Source: Crotalaria pallida (lineage: Eukaryota > Streptophyta > Magnoliopsida > Fabales > Fabaceae). Taken from it: a DNA stretch of 64,000 nucleotides. This document shows, piece by piece, positions 35,801 to 46,883 of this stretch (position 1 is the first letter of the stretch; every line of letters starts with the position of its first letter). The position numbers and the translations under genes are program-made. Location: assembly GCA_037953625.1 (NCBI GenBank), contig CM075656.1, positions 87,935,001-87,999,000 on the forward strand, in the 5' to 3' direction. A model generated the notes under the pieces. That model was given only the letters and a program-made list of their open reading frames with translations. It did no database searches and was not told the DNA's origin.

Positions 35801-38800
35801 CGGGGTGAGCAAGAATGTTCAAGCTCCAACGCCTCTGATGATCCAGGGTGCAGCACAGATAACAGTGATGAGGAGGATAGTCACATGGACTTCATTCGTA
35901 GATCAAAAAGGAAAAAGCAGAAGACTGAAGTAAGTATACATAAATAACATATATAGAGTGAATACTTTTTATTGTCTCTATAATTAGTTTAACTTATTCC
36001 TTTTTTTCTTTTCTGCAGACTGAGATCATGACTTCTTCTGGGAGACGTGTGAAAAGGAGAAATTTTGACGAGTGTGATGAGAATACTTTAAGCAGTAGCC
36101 GAAGTAGGAAGGGGAAAGTTGGCCAAAAAACATCAAGGAGGAGATCTAGATCAAAATCTTCCAGACCTCAAAGAGCCGCTGCACGCAATGCTCTACATTT
36201 ATTTTCTAAAATTACTGGTACACCAACAGATGGAGAAGAAGATAGTTTGGTTGGTGATTTTTCAGATAGTGACTCAACATTGCCAGAGTCTAATATTGAC
36301 AGTGATGAATCTGCTAGAGCTTTACAGGATGACCAACCGAATCATTCAAAAGGAAAAGAAATATTATATGAATCAGAGGACATGGAATCTCACAAGTTAA
36401 CTGAGACTCCAATGAATGCAATGAACAGGAGAAAATTGGTTCTTAAGTTTCCAATTCGTGGTTCATCTAAACCCTTGCATCTGGTTGACAACCAGGTTGA
36501 GTTGGTTGGCTCATCATCAAAAACTGCTCAGGAAGCTAGTGATTTTAACAGGAACAGATTAAGTTCTAAGGATCCAGGATATTGTTCTGGCAGTGGAAGT
36601 TACCAATCAATTGAAGGAACACATCAAGTAGAACTAGGCCACGTAGAAAACCATATAGACTTCCTAGGGAGGATTAGATGGGGAGGGGTTAGGGCTCGTT
36701 CGTCTAAACCTAGAATGGGAGAAGCTATGCCATCTGATGCAGATCTCAACTCTGTAAAATGTCCTGATCATCTCAATGAAAAACAAAATGTTAGTACTGG
36801 GCATGAGAAAGATGACAAAGACTTTGGTGCATCAATCCCTCATTCAGAAATCCAAAATGATGAGGATAAGGTAGATAGTTTGACAGAAATCAATGAGAAT
36901 TGTGCTGGTACAACCAGAAAGCCTTTTAATCCTTCTGAGAATGGAAAAGAGCTCACAGCTTCAAGCAATTGCATGGATAAAGATGAATCACTAGATTTTG
37001 CTCACATGACTCCTCAGGATACAATGCCTGCTTCCATCAGCCATGGTGGGTCGGACCCACTTACTGAACCAAATATTGGTTTTCCTTCTGTTTCAACAAA
37101 GCTAAGGTCTAAAAGGGGTTCAAGGGATCCTGAAAGCCCATCCAAGCTTGAAATGAAATCATTAGTGCTAAAGAATAGTGCAGGTAGCAGTAATGCTACT
37201 AGTAATTTGAACCACAAACAGTGCACGGTTGTGGTCGAGGATGGCAGCAACACTAAAGTAATATCTAATCAGGGAGAAAATGGATCTGAACAAGTAGATA
37301 CTCAAGTTAAACAAAATAGTTCTTCACATGATCCACTTCGGCCACGTTCACGTAGCGATGAATTGTTTAAAGTTGTCTATAGAAGATCAAGATCACACAA
37401 GGCTGTGACTAATTTAAGTGATGGTAGTGGTCTGGGAGAATCCACCTCAAATGGGAGTAACAGTAATTGCAACGCAGCAGTGGACCTAAGTAATGGTACA
37501 GATGAGGCCGCTCACACTAATGGATCCTTGGAGATGGAACCAACCACTTGCGACCCAAATAATGAGTCGAATAATCTCAAAGTGCAGCAAGAACATGGAT
37601 ATTCTAAGGATAGAAGTCCACGGAATGTTTCTAAAAATAGAGGACAACTCACAGAAGAAGAAGAAGAAGAAGGAGGGGGTTCTAGTTCTAAATTAACTGT
37701 TGGTTTGAGGTCCACTAGGAGCCGAAGGTCTAGTTATAATATTTGTGAGACTAGTCCTGTGAATAAAAAGAAATCACTACATTCAGCTAATAAAGGGTCA
37801 TGGTTGCTGTTATCAACCCAAGAGGAAGGATGCAGATATATTCCGCAACTGGGAGATGAAGTGGTATATTTGAGACAGGTTAGTCACAAGAGATACAGTT
37901 TCTGCATCTGATAAATTACTAAGTTTTGCATATGTGCAGTTCTTCTTATCCTTCTTCCCCTTTCTGTTATTCTTCTTTGTCTAAATAAAATTCTTTAATT
38001 TTTTTTTTCGAAACCTATTCTTCACTCATGTGGGAATCTTTAGAGGAAAGAGTCAGTTTTTCATAGAACATGGGTGTTATTGATCCATGTAACCAACCCC
38101 CTTAGTTCTTTGATTGTTGATTTTATAAAAAATTGTTTACCTATGAATATGTATGTTTCAGGGTCATCAAGAGTATATGGATCATAGCCGTAAAAGAGAA
38201 TCAGGGCCTTGGACATCACTTAAGGGACATGTAAGACCTGTAGAATATTGTATAGTCGAAAGACTTGAGTATTCTCATGTTCCAGGTTCTGGTGATAGCT
38301 GCTGCAAAATGACCCTCCAGTTTGTAGATCCTGATTCAAGTGTTGCTGGCAAATCTTTTAAATTGACTCTGCCCGATTTGACTAGTTTCCCAGATTTCCT
38401 TGTTGAAAAAACTAGGTTTGATGCTGCTATGCAAAGAAACTGGACGCGCAGAGATAAATGCAAGGTTTGGTGGAAAAATGAGAATGATTCCTCTGGTAGT
38501 TGGTGGGACGGTCGAATTCTGAATGTAAAAGAGAAGTCTTCGGAATTTCCAGATAGTCCATGGGAGAGATATGCTATTCAGTACAAGAGTGACCTTGCTG
38601 AAACACAGTTACATAGTCCTTGGGAGCTTTTTGATGCTGATACTCGGTGGGAACAGCCCCATATTGATGATAATAGGAGAAACAAGCTGCTTGCTGCACT
38701 CACCAAATTACAGCACTCAGGCAACACATCTCAGGTATCGGTCTAAATATTTCATTGCATACTGTTTTGACTTTTAGAGCAACGGTAAGGTTGTTGCCTT

Positions 38801-39256
38801 ATGACCTGGAGGTCACGAGTTTTGTAAAAGTGAACCTCTTGCATTTGGCTGCCCTTTTTAGAGTTTTGACTTTTTTGCATCTATGTATTCAGTATTCACT
38901 TATTTGTTACTATTATCCAGGATCGTTATGGGGTTCATGAATTGAAGAAAATTTCGAGCAAGACTAAATTTACAAACAGGTATTCCATATAGCAGTCTTT
39001 TTAAAGTGGAACCATGTAGTGTATCAACATATACTTGAAAGATTTTTGGTAAATTTGCAGGTTTCCTGTTCCTCTGTCTATTGAATTGATAGAGGCAAGG
39101 TTGGAGAACAATTACTACCGTAGTTTTGAGGCGCTGAAGCTTGATGTGTCAGTTCTACTGTCTAATGCAACCTCTTATTTCGAAAAGGATGCAAAGCTGC
39201 TAGCAAAAATCAAACACCTATCAGAATGGTTCACGCGAACATTATCATCTTTATAG
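25566..39256 (+). CDS. BRWD/PHIP-family WD40, crypto-Tudor and bromodomain protein
   Basis: Twenty-three coding exons: 25566-25909, 26283-26437, 26633-26872, 27749-27858, 27964-28041, 28154-28260, 28949-29043, 29125-29240, 30289-30392, 30472-30549, 30708-30786, 30950-31118, 32418-32488, 32975-33055, 33138-33208, 33924-34020, 34318-34377, 35351-35405, 35529-35929, 36019-37878, 38162-38734, 38921-38979, 39061-39256. Together 5199 nt, 1732 residues, in frame, all introns GT-AG. Residues about 45-80 are a LisH-like start. About 236-660 are WD40 repeats (VITGSDDRLVKIW, SSSDDGTCRIWD, SAGYDGRTIVWD). 760-837 are acidic with a basic RRSKRKKQK signal. Exon 20 (838-1457) is Ser-rich and probably disordered. 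Exon 21 resembles the crypto-Tudor reader of PHIP. About 1627-1732 form a bromodomain (LSNATSYF). The protein is likely a nuclear chromatin reader. Start chosen because the acceptor at 25561 leaves ATG four bases in. Confidence 0.93.
25919..25956. repeat. (AT)n microsatellite beside a splice donor
   Basis: About 19 AT units begin 9 nt after the donor at 25910 in the first coding intron of the BRWD gene. Length polymorphism is likely. Confidence 0.9.
27052..27216 (+). mobile_element. Au-like SINE in BRWD intron 3
   Basis: The sequence has TTGGTGCAGCGGTAAGG (A-box region), then CTTGTAACCTGGAGGTC and a B-box-like GGATCAAATCC, then AGGGATAAGGCTGC and an end near GGGCCGCCCTTTAACAG. This order of blocks is that of the Au SINE family widespread in angiosperms. 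It is in sense orientation within intron 26873-27748. No clear target duplication was found. Confidence 0.75.
29784..29834. repeat. (CT)n(TA)n compound microsatellite in BRWD intron 8
   Basis: A CT-rich run at about 29784-29815 passes directly into TA repeats ending near 29834. Confidence 0.85.
34090..34237. mobile_element. Diverged copy of the palindrome-ended MITE in BRWD intron 16
   Basis: The left end TTAACCTCAGCCCTTGGGGC and the inverse right end (CTTATCTTCATCCCTAATGGC) match the termini of the 8942-9101 element with several changes. The core is also AT-rich and of similar size. It lies within intron 34021-34317, about 80 bp from the next exon, and fills half of the intron. Confidence 0.7.
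38776..38862 (+). mobile_element. Internally deleted Au-like SINE with 12-bp target duplications, BRWD intron 21
   Basis: The head (AGAGCAACGGTAAGGTTGTT, then GACCTGGAGGTCACGAG) matches the SINE at 27052. Most of the body after the B-box is missing and the tail region (TTGGCTGCCCTTTTTAGA) follows directly. GTTTTGACTTTT flanks it at 38764-38775 and 38863-38874. It makes up nearly half of the 186-bp intron 38735-38920. Confidence 0.8.
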
Positions 39257-41014
39257 CTATTAGCTTTCTAGGGACATAGACCAGCATCCAGCTGGTTATT
39301 TTCCCTCTTATAATTTTTGTAGATAGATTTTTTTATTGTTCCTTTGGATCCGTTTTTTCTTGTTTACTGATTTATTTTCTGGTGGTAGAGAGGTAGGAAT
39401 ATCAGGTTAAAGTAGCATTTTGCTGTGGAAAATTTCCGCGGCTACATTCAATGCTGTACAGAGATACCTTATTGAGCAAGTGCAAATTTCTCATACAGGA
39501 ATTCTGGTCCTAGGCTTTTAATTGAGCTAATAACTGCCGCTACTTTTCAAATTTAATTTCTAAAAGATGTTTTTGAATGACATGCCTATAAGGGGATGCA
39601 GTCCTTTGACCAATCTCTTTTGAGTTAACATTATGGGATTATGCGATATAGTAATCTACAAATATTTGGTTTTGATTAATTATCCGAAACTGAACCTTGT
39701 TCCATCTTAAATGTAATGTGCTTTTGTTTCAACTAGCCTCTTTATAATGACAATAAGTGTGTGTATGGATGTACATTAGCAAAACATGATTTTGCATGAA
39801 CTGGATTTTACAAAAGTGATTTTTATTTTTATTTTATTTTATTTTTGATTTTTTGGTCCGTACTCTTTGATTTTTATTAAAATTGAATTTTAACTATGGT
39901 TATTTGTGTTCAGATGTTTTTTTTTTCTTCTAAAAGCAAGTTTGTAGTAAAACTCAAATGTAAAAGTTGTAAACCATTGCAAAAGCAACCAAGAGTTGCT
40001 TCAATTCAAACATAATTTTAACATCAGCAGTTTGAGAAATTTATTCAAACAAGTTAATGAATAGGATAACATATTATGTTAGTGCATTTTTTTATTGGAG
40101 GAATTACAAGATGATCGGAGATAATAATTCTGGGTGCATCACCACTAATCATAATGACTGATATGGGTGTAACTAATAATTTACCATGGGATTAATAAAG
40201 ATATGTCCATCCTCACTTCTTTTTATGCAAATCCTCACCCTTTTATTTTATCAGTTATCTTTAACAATAAAAATTGGTTAAAAAAGCGTTGATATTGAAA
40301 CAAACGCAAATAGTGACACTGAATTTTCAATCGTTTAACATTTCCCATTTTCCTTCCCAGGAATATAGAATATACTTGGGTGATATCACATTATCACACC
40401 GAGATGATGACGACAATAAGAAAGGCGAACATGAAGAGGGAAAAAAACCTTGATATGCTGGAATACTACAGTCAGCTACTGTGATTTGATAAATTTTTTT
40501 ACTATATTATTTGAGATTTAAAATTCATCATGACCAACTATACTTTCCAAATTATTTATAGTATCATTGAACTGCGCATAACGATAAGAATTTTTCAAAT
40601 ATGTGAAGCATTGTTTTTATAGATCATCCAGTGAAACAATTTTCCAGGGTAAGAAGCCTTTTACTTATTTTTTTACAAGACAATGTGCAAGAAAGAAGCC
40701 TTTACTGGGTGAAGCAACAAACAAGTTGGTATTTTGTTTCAAAAGTTCCCACTCCCTTTTTGTTTTTCCAACAAGGAAAATCAAGCTCGTCCATATAATT
40801 TATCAGCGCATGCCTGCAAGGATTTGTTCATTATCTGCTTAATCATTTGACCAGAAACTGCAACTAAACAACTAGCATAAATACTTTAGCATATGATTGT
40901 CAGTACATCAACCAAGTAAGATATGACTAAAAATTTTCTCTCCTATCCAAGAATCTACGACAAAATATGCGGAACTCCTCAAATATTGGACCTTGGTTTG
41001 ATCAGGCATGAATC
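39257..41014. other. Convergent intergenic region between BRWD and RPB9
   Basis: It holds the 3' UTRs of both genes, probably the first 300-500 bp on the left and the last 100-400 bp on the right; poly(A) sites are not fixed. The rest is AT-rich with no further gene. Confidence 0.5.
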
Positions 41015-43388
41015 TCAGTCTCTCCATCGGTGTCCACAGTTCGGGTTGCAGCAAACAAAGAAAAGTGTCATTCCTTCTTCCCCTCTGGCTGTTGCCTGCA
41101 TACAGTTAAAAAAAATGCAGAGGACCTATAAGTATACACTTTCTGAACATGCAGTTTGAGGTATAGCCATAAAATAAAAAATACAAAAAAATAAGGGAAG
41201 TGAAGAAATGAGCATTAGATCTTCAAGCCTATTTCAAATGTAAAAATATTTCAGATTCAAAAGGCTATATTGAAACTTCTTTCACCTACACAACTTAGCT
41301 GCGTTACTTTCTGTAGACCGATAGGGATTTTTCAGAGTTTAATGGTTGAAATGTTGCAAATTTAGCATTTGAACAGGAAAGAAAAAAATAATACTAATTT
41401 ATTCATAATAAAAAATACTTCCTCTGCAGCAAACCCCCTTTTGTTTCTTATTTTGGGAAAGACTGCAAAGACAAGAAATGATCACAGTACTGCATTTGCT
41501 GGTCTCGGAAACATTTTTCACTAAAAAAAAAAAGGAAAACTGGATCGCATGACAACTTGAACTTGACAAGCCAAGCAGAATATGAGTGAAACTTGCTTGA
41601 GCTTAACTTTCATTTTAAAGTTGAGCTGCCTACACTCCAACTAATGAATGCCATCGGACCAAGACAAGACAAGATAAAGAAAAGCTCTCACCCTATGAAT
41701 GATCGATCTACACAACAACTCACATGTCTCTGCAGTATGGCAATTGTCATGACACTTTATACCTCTACACAGTTCGTGTTTGGAGATAACTTAAACAGCG
41801 CAAAGCATAATATTTGTACACTTTTACATTTTATCAAAATGTCGAGACTCGAGACATTAACATATGCTATGATTATCTATCATTCACCACTTAACCCCGA
41901 GCGTGGACATGCTTCCCTTAAAAGCGAAAATACATTTTGTATGTTCTTCAGCAATTCACTTCTTCAAAATTAAGGTGGAGAAAGTTGAAAAATTAGCTCT
42001 AATGTTACATAGACAAGATCTGTGCTATATGATTATATCCACAAAATAAATTCAAGACTGTCATCACATCCTTTTGAGTTTTGACTCAACCTACCCATCT
42101 TTCCCTGCACACACTGAAGTGGGGTGTCCATTAAATGTGTAATTAACATTATACTTATTTATGAGCAAGAAATTGTAAGACATGCCCTAACTTGATACCA
42201 AAAAAAAAAATAAATAAAAAATAATAATAATAAAAAAAATAAAAGAAAATTTTTAGCTCAAGTAAATAAGGGGCTTGTTTATACCTGGAAGAAGACAGCT
42301 TCTCCGTGATTGCATTGAGTGCAGCGGACAGCCTTGGTGCGGGGAAGAGTTGGATCAGCAGCTACGTCCTGCAACACTTGAGTTCGCTCTCCAACAGAGT
42401 GATGTATCTCATTTCTATAGACACAGTTGTTATCAGCAATCTCCTGAACAACACCACACAGCAGTCAATAATTAACTAGTCAAACAAACATATCCTTCAC
42501 TCTCAACCTAGAAAGCACGGATACAATTCAAATATGTTGATATGCAAAAGATTCATAAAGTAATGATAAAACTACTATATTCGCCCTCTAAGTTATTTTT
42601 TGCTGCCTTATTGGTCCTATATGTTGCTATTTCATAAAACTAATAGTAGATGGATTTTGCAGATTTTTTATTCTGAACTCAAAACATTAAAATTGTGAAT
42701 TTCAATTGAAAATTGAGAGAGTTGTGGGAAAGTCTACCATTTAGATTAATTTAAAATGAAATAACTTAAGAAAACCAATCTGGCAATTCTGCCTAAAAAA
42801 TATGTAGACAAAAAAGTGTCTAAAAGCAATGAAGTATCTTATTGTATCGGATATCGGTATGGCAACCATTTTGAAGTATTATTGGTAATACATAACCCAA
42901 CTAAGCTCATGACATTAGAAGTTTACAACTACAAGAGGTTTTACAGTGACAGTGACACTAAACAAAAACCAAAGGCAACAACTTTCTATAGCAATGCAAT
43001 GAATCAAACATACCTTCCTTCAAAATTCAATACCCAAAAAACAAAGGCAGTTGCTTTCTATGATTCTATCAATAATTTTCATTTGGGGTGTGAAAAAATA
43101 GTAGCTTTATATGATCAAATCAAATAAATAATTGGGTACAGAATATAGAAAAGCCGAAAAGAGAAAGAGAAAGAGAAAACCTGGTGATCGCAGTTGCGGC
43201 AAGCGTAGAGGAGGATTTTCTGGTCCCTATCTTCCTTAGGGTAAAGGATGTTGTTGCTGAAAGTGAAAACCCCCAAAAAGATTATATCAATAAACAAAAC
43301 CCGTTGCAATTATAATAAAACAAGAAAATTTAAATGAATGAATTAATGAAGCAACTAACCATTCGCGGCAAAATTTCATGGTACTCAT
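41015..43388 (-). CDS. NRPB9: DNA-directed RNA polymerase II (and V) subunit RPB9
   Basis: Four exons on the minus strand, 43388-43360, 43256-43181, 42443-42285 and 41095-41015, join to 345 nt, 114 residues, with GT-AG introns. The protein begins MSTMKFCREC and ends CCNPNCGHRWRD. Two zinc ribbons are complete: Cys7/Cys10/Cys29/Cys32 (CREC, CRNC) and Cys76/Cys79/Cys103/Cys108 (CTQC, then the TFIIS-like C-terminal ribbon). The linker has the usual NEIHHSVGERTQV region. RPB9 sits at the polymerase jaw and supports start-site choice, fidelity and TFIIS-stimulated cleavage; plant copies also serve Pol V (established for the family). The length equals that known for Arabidopsis NRPB9. The first exon holds only 29 coding bases. 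No defect is seen. A MITE and a solo LTR lie about 210 bp upstream. Confidence 0.95.
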
Positions 43389-43597
43389 GGTTGCGGAATA
43401 AGGTCTTCAAGTTTGGATGCTGCTTCTGCTTCTGCTTCTTATTCTTCTCTCTGTACTCTTTTTTTCGCGGTCTCTTCACTTCTTTTCTCTCTATTCCTAT
43501 CAAAGGACCTTCGTTCTTTCTAGATATATCACGAATTCACGTCTCGCCTTTAACTATTTTAATGTTAAATTATTATTATTTTTTTCCTAAAGTAGTA

Positions 43598-44575
43598 CTC
43601 TCTCTATTTCATACGTGTGTTTTAAGGTTGTTCTGTCGTAGGATCACAGTACTTAGACAATTCGGTCTAAGAGTCCAGCAATCTCACTCTTGATGTTAGA
43701 CGTGAAATGGGCATCTTGAATACCAAGATACACACTCTCTTGTCGTTTTCAGATTTGGGGGTGGTGTGTGTGCTTGTGTGAGTTGAGTTAGTTCATACCT
43801 GATACCTTACCAGGTAATATAGGCTGATACCTGCTGATACCGAATTGATGGCTGCCTTCATGTGTCAGGTAAGATTCTCCCCAACGGTTCTGACATGATG
43901 GCTGGTATTAAAGCGAATGGAATCCTATGTTGGTGAAGATAGTGGGATTCCTTCAGGTCCCTTAATGCACGTGTCCGAATTCGTACCGTTATAACGGTAT
44001 AGAAATCAACAGCTTGAAGTCATATCTAAATCCATCCTTCAGGATTCGCTCTAGGTATCGTATCTGGTATCCTGTTTGGATAGTGCCTCCCAACTCAATC
44101 CGGATTCAGCTTTAATGGGCTACTCCTAGTCTCAATTCGGAATCCGGTTCCTTTGGTCAATTCGGCCTCAATCCGGCGGTGGCCTCTGGGCCTAGTGGAC
44201 CTCGTCAATCCGGCCTGAATCCGACCTCAATCCGGCCTCAATCCGGTATCTGAATCCGGCCTGGTTGGGCCTCTCAATGTCCTAATCCGGTATCTGAATC
44301 CGGCATACCGGTTCCGTTTACATGGTCCATAACAAAGGTTATGCACGAGTTTTAAGAAATTGTTAAATGATGTAAAGATTTGTTGTATTTTAACTATAAT
44401 GCTCTTGTACAATCATTATTAAAGTGAAAGAAAAGTATTAGAAGTGAAAAAGAGAGTGTAATAAATATGGTTGTATTTGAAAAAATAGCATTAATTATGT
44501 ATTGAGTTTATAAAAAATATGACTTATAAAAATAGTACAAATTCTAAAACAACATTACATATGAAACGAAGGTAG
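43598..44575. mobile_element. Stowaway-like MITE split by a solo LTR
   Basis: The left piece 43598-43628 (CTCTCTCTATTTCATACG) and the right piece 44335-44575, ending in the inverse CATATGAAACGAAGGTAG, are the two ends of one MITE with TA on each side (43596-43597 and 44576-44577). The right piece also matches, in inverse, the interior of the MITE at 51576-51711 (TAAACTCAATACATAATTAA). Removing the solo LTR and one AAGGT restores a continuous element of about 270 bp. Confidence 0.75.
43629..44334 (-). mobile_element. Solo LTR of a Ty3/gypsy-like family, 5-bp target duplication
   Basis: On the minus strand the 706-bp sequence begins TGTTATGGACCATG and ends CTACGACAGAACA. The same start and end types are seen in the LTRs of the complete element at 45123 (TGTTATGGACCAGAAG... 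and CTACAACAGAACA), so the two are related families. AAGGT flanks it at 43624-43628 and 44335-44339. No internal region remains; LTR-LTR recombination is the usual cause. It is rich in CCGGATT/AATCCGG words. Confidence 0.88.
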
Positions 44576-45117
44576 TAGTAAGTTTTTTCCATTAAATATG
44601 ACATTATGTAATTAGTCCTTCAAATTTTTTTTGACATATTTTAATATTTTTTTGAGCTATTTTAAAAGAGTTTAATAAGCGCATACTGACAATGTAAAGT
44701 TAATAACTATAAATCCTTGGATAATGATGGACGATGTGGTGGTAGTGTAAAAAACTTTTACACTTTTAGTGTATAAACTATTTTCTCATTTTAAAAATTT
44801 CAAAGTTAGGTTAATTTTAAATTTTATCATTATTCATTTTATTTGTTCGTTATTTGATGATGTGGCTGAAAGTAAATCACGTTAGTATTTGTACGTGGTA
44901 GTTAACCTTGTCACTTGTTAATATAAGTCAATCACGTGTGTCTATATATATATATATATATACTACTTTTTTAATTTATTTTTTTAATGTTTAATTTAAG
45001 CGTTTTTTTAACTTCAACCTTTAAGGACAAGAATAACTATTCCAAAGTCGTTATTATTTCTTTAAAAAATAAAAGTATAAGTGTGTTTTGATTTATTTGA
45101 TAAAAAGAGTGAAATCC
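44576..45117. other. AT-rich spacer with a MITE-like remnant
   Basis: 44682-44778 contains ACTGACAATGTAAAG, GATGGACGATGTGG and TGTAAAAAACTTTTACAC, which resemble the MITE at 55052-55199. A (TA)n run lies at 44943-44961. No gene is seen. Confidence 0.4.
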
Positions 45118-45122
45118 CAACC

Positions 45123-45795
45123 TGTTATGGACCAGAAGTAGAACTATACTTCGATAAACCGGTTTATCAGTAAGGTCTAGCCCAGAGAGGATTTTTGACC
45201 TCATGAAACTGGTTAACTAGCATTAGAAGCCCTTTAAGGGCCCTAGTCTTCAGTAAATCGGCTTACCGGCATAAAAGCCTTCTTAAGGGCCCATGACGCC
45301 TACAAACCGGATTACCGGTATGTGTGGCCCTTTAGTGGCCCAAATCCTCTATTCCTCCAAACTGGTAAAGAAGAAGACTTCTCAGTGACTAACATAGGAT
45401 TCCTTACCTCCTTAAACCGGTATGGCGGTTTCTCAGAAGACTAGGCCATTAAGCCTGAATTCCTTGGATTCCACTATCATGATGAGCAGCAACTCACCAA
45501 TAATGACCCCTTTACTCCTGTCATTATCACTTGCCGTTAGCAGTAATTCGGCCACTCCATTGATGAGGAGGGAAACCCAACGGTAAGGATATCAGCTTAT
45601 ATAAGTAAGCAGAGGGTAACCAGGTATGCATCCTTCAATCCCACACAAACACACACACCACCCCCAAATCTACTAAGAACGACAATAGAGCTGGTATCCT
45701 GGAAATCAGGGTGTCTATCTGCAGTCTGAAAGTAACAGTAGAGCACTGGTATACTTGACCGATTAGTTCAAGTACAGACGTTCTACAACAGAACA
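45123..45795 (+). repeat. 5' LTR of the gag-only element
   Basis: It starts TGTTATGGACC and ends ACAACAGAACA. A TATATAAG TATA-like box lies at 45597-45604. The LTR holds many CCGGTTTA/TTACCGG words. It is followed directly by TTGGCGACCACAGTGGG, in the place of the primer-binding site. Confidence 0.9.
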
Positions 45796-45848
45796 TTGGC
45801 GACCACAGTGGGAGCGGCAAACTAATTCCCACCACTTTTGTGAAAGAG

Positions 45849-46883
45849 ATGGATAACCGGTCACAGGGAGAACGTGCTGAACCCAACCACCACAGTGCGC
45901 TGGAATTAAGAAAAAACCCGAGCGGAGAACAAACACCTTCTCGTCAGAAGGACCTCAGGAAACGATTAAGCGAAGGAAGAAGACGGGCAGAGCAAGAGCG
46001 TTCGAGACAAGAGGAACCTTCTCATCATGAACAGGAGAAATCGCGACAGAGGCCCCCCACCAGAGGAGGAAGCCCTTCGCATTCCCGACATGAGAGTAAG
46101 GGGTCATCTGGCGGGTGCTCGCAGAGGAAAGCAAGCGTAGAGACAGAGCTGGCTCGTTTGAGCAAGCGGTTAGATGAGCAGGACAAGTTGCTGAAAGAGT
46201 TGAGGAAAGGAACATCCCAATCAGGCGTTGGCAAAGGAAATGAGGTGGAGCTGGTTGAAGAATCTGAAGAAAAATACCACCCGTTTTCTGAAAGCATAAT
46301 GACTTTCCCCATGCTTGAAAATCTCAAAGCTCCAGCCAATGTAGATCCATATTTTGGGAACTCAGATCCACAGGAACATATTGACAGTTTTCTGGTGGTA
46401 ATGTCCTGTCAGGGGGCTAAAGATGCGTATAAGTGTCGCATTTTTCCCTTGACCCTGAAGAAAGCGGCATTACGATGGTATTCAAAGCTGGAACCCAACT
46501 CTATCAAATGTTGGAAGGATTTGGCAGCCAAGTTTCTGGGTCATTTCACCACCAGTAAGGCACAACCGAAATATGAACATCACCTGTCTCAGATTAAGCA
46601 AGGAAAAGACGAATCACTAAGGGACTTCCTCACTCGATTCAATTCAGAATATTTGTCTACCAGTGACATTGAAACCTCTGTGGCACTTCACTTGCTGATG
46701 AGGGCTTTGAAATCTAGTGAATTTGCTGATCATTTGGTAATGCACAAGATTAGAACCATGGATGAAGTCATGAAAAGGGCAGAGAAGTACATCAATCTTG
46801 AGGAATACCAGAGGGCCCAGGATAATTACGTCCCTGGAGGATTTGGTAAGGAGAAGGAGGCTGGGAGAGGAGATTCAGGATAA
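45849..46883 (+). CDS. Gag protein of the gag-only retrotransposon
   Basis: The 344-residue frame is intact from ATG at 45849 to TAA at 46881-46883. The first about 90 residues are basic and Arg/Glu/Ser-rich. Next comes a short coiled coil (ELARLSKRLDEQDKLLKELR), then a Retrotrans_gag capsid domain at about 165-300 (DPYFGNSDPQEHIDSFL, ALRWYSKLEPNSI, KQGKDESLRDFLTRFN), the typical gypsy capsid fold. It ends in a basic Gly-rich tail without a CCHC zinc knuckle, which is unusual for a plant gypsy gag and may reflect loss of the 3' end of gag along with pol. The start was set at ATG because the upstream in-frame codon at 45840 is GTG. Confidence 0.9.
   Translation: MDNRSQGERAEPNHHSALELRKNPSGEQTPSRQKDLRKRLSEGRRRAEQERSRQEEPSHHEQEKSRQRPPTRGGSPSHSRHESKGSSGGCSQRKASVETELARLSKRLDEQDKLLKELRKGTSQSGVGKGNEVELVEESEEKYHPFSESIMTFPMLENLKAPANVDPYFGNSDPQEHIDSFLVVMSCQGAKDAYKCRIFPLTLKKAALRWYSKLEPNSIKCWKDLAAKFLGHFTTSKAQPKYEHHLSQIKQGKDESLRDFLTRFNSEYLSTSDIETSVALHLLMRALKSSEFADHLVMHKIRTMDEVMKRAEKYINLEEYQRAQDNYVPGGFGKEKEAGRGDSG

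Noticed and set aside
41593..41973. 126-codon plus-strand ORF
   Set aside because: Lies in an intron of RPB9 on the other strand; no recognisable protein.
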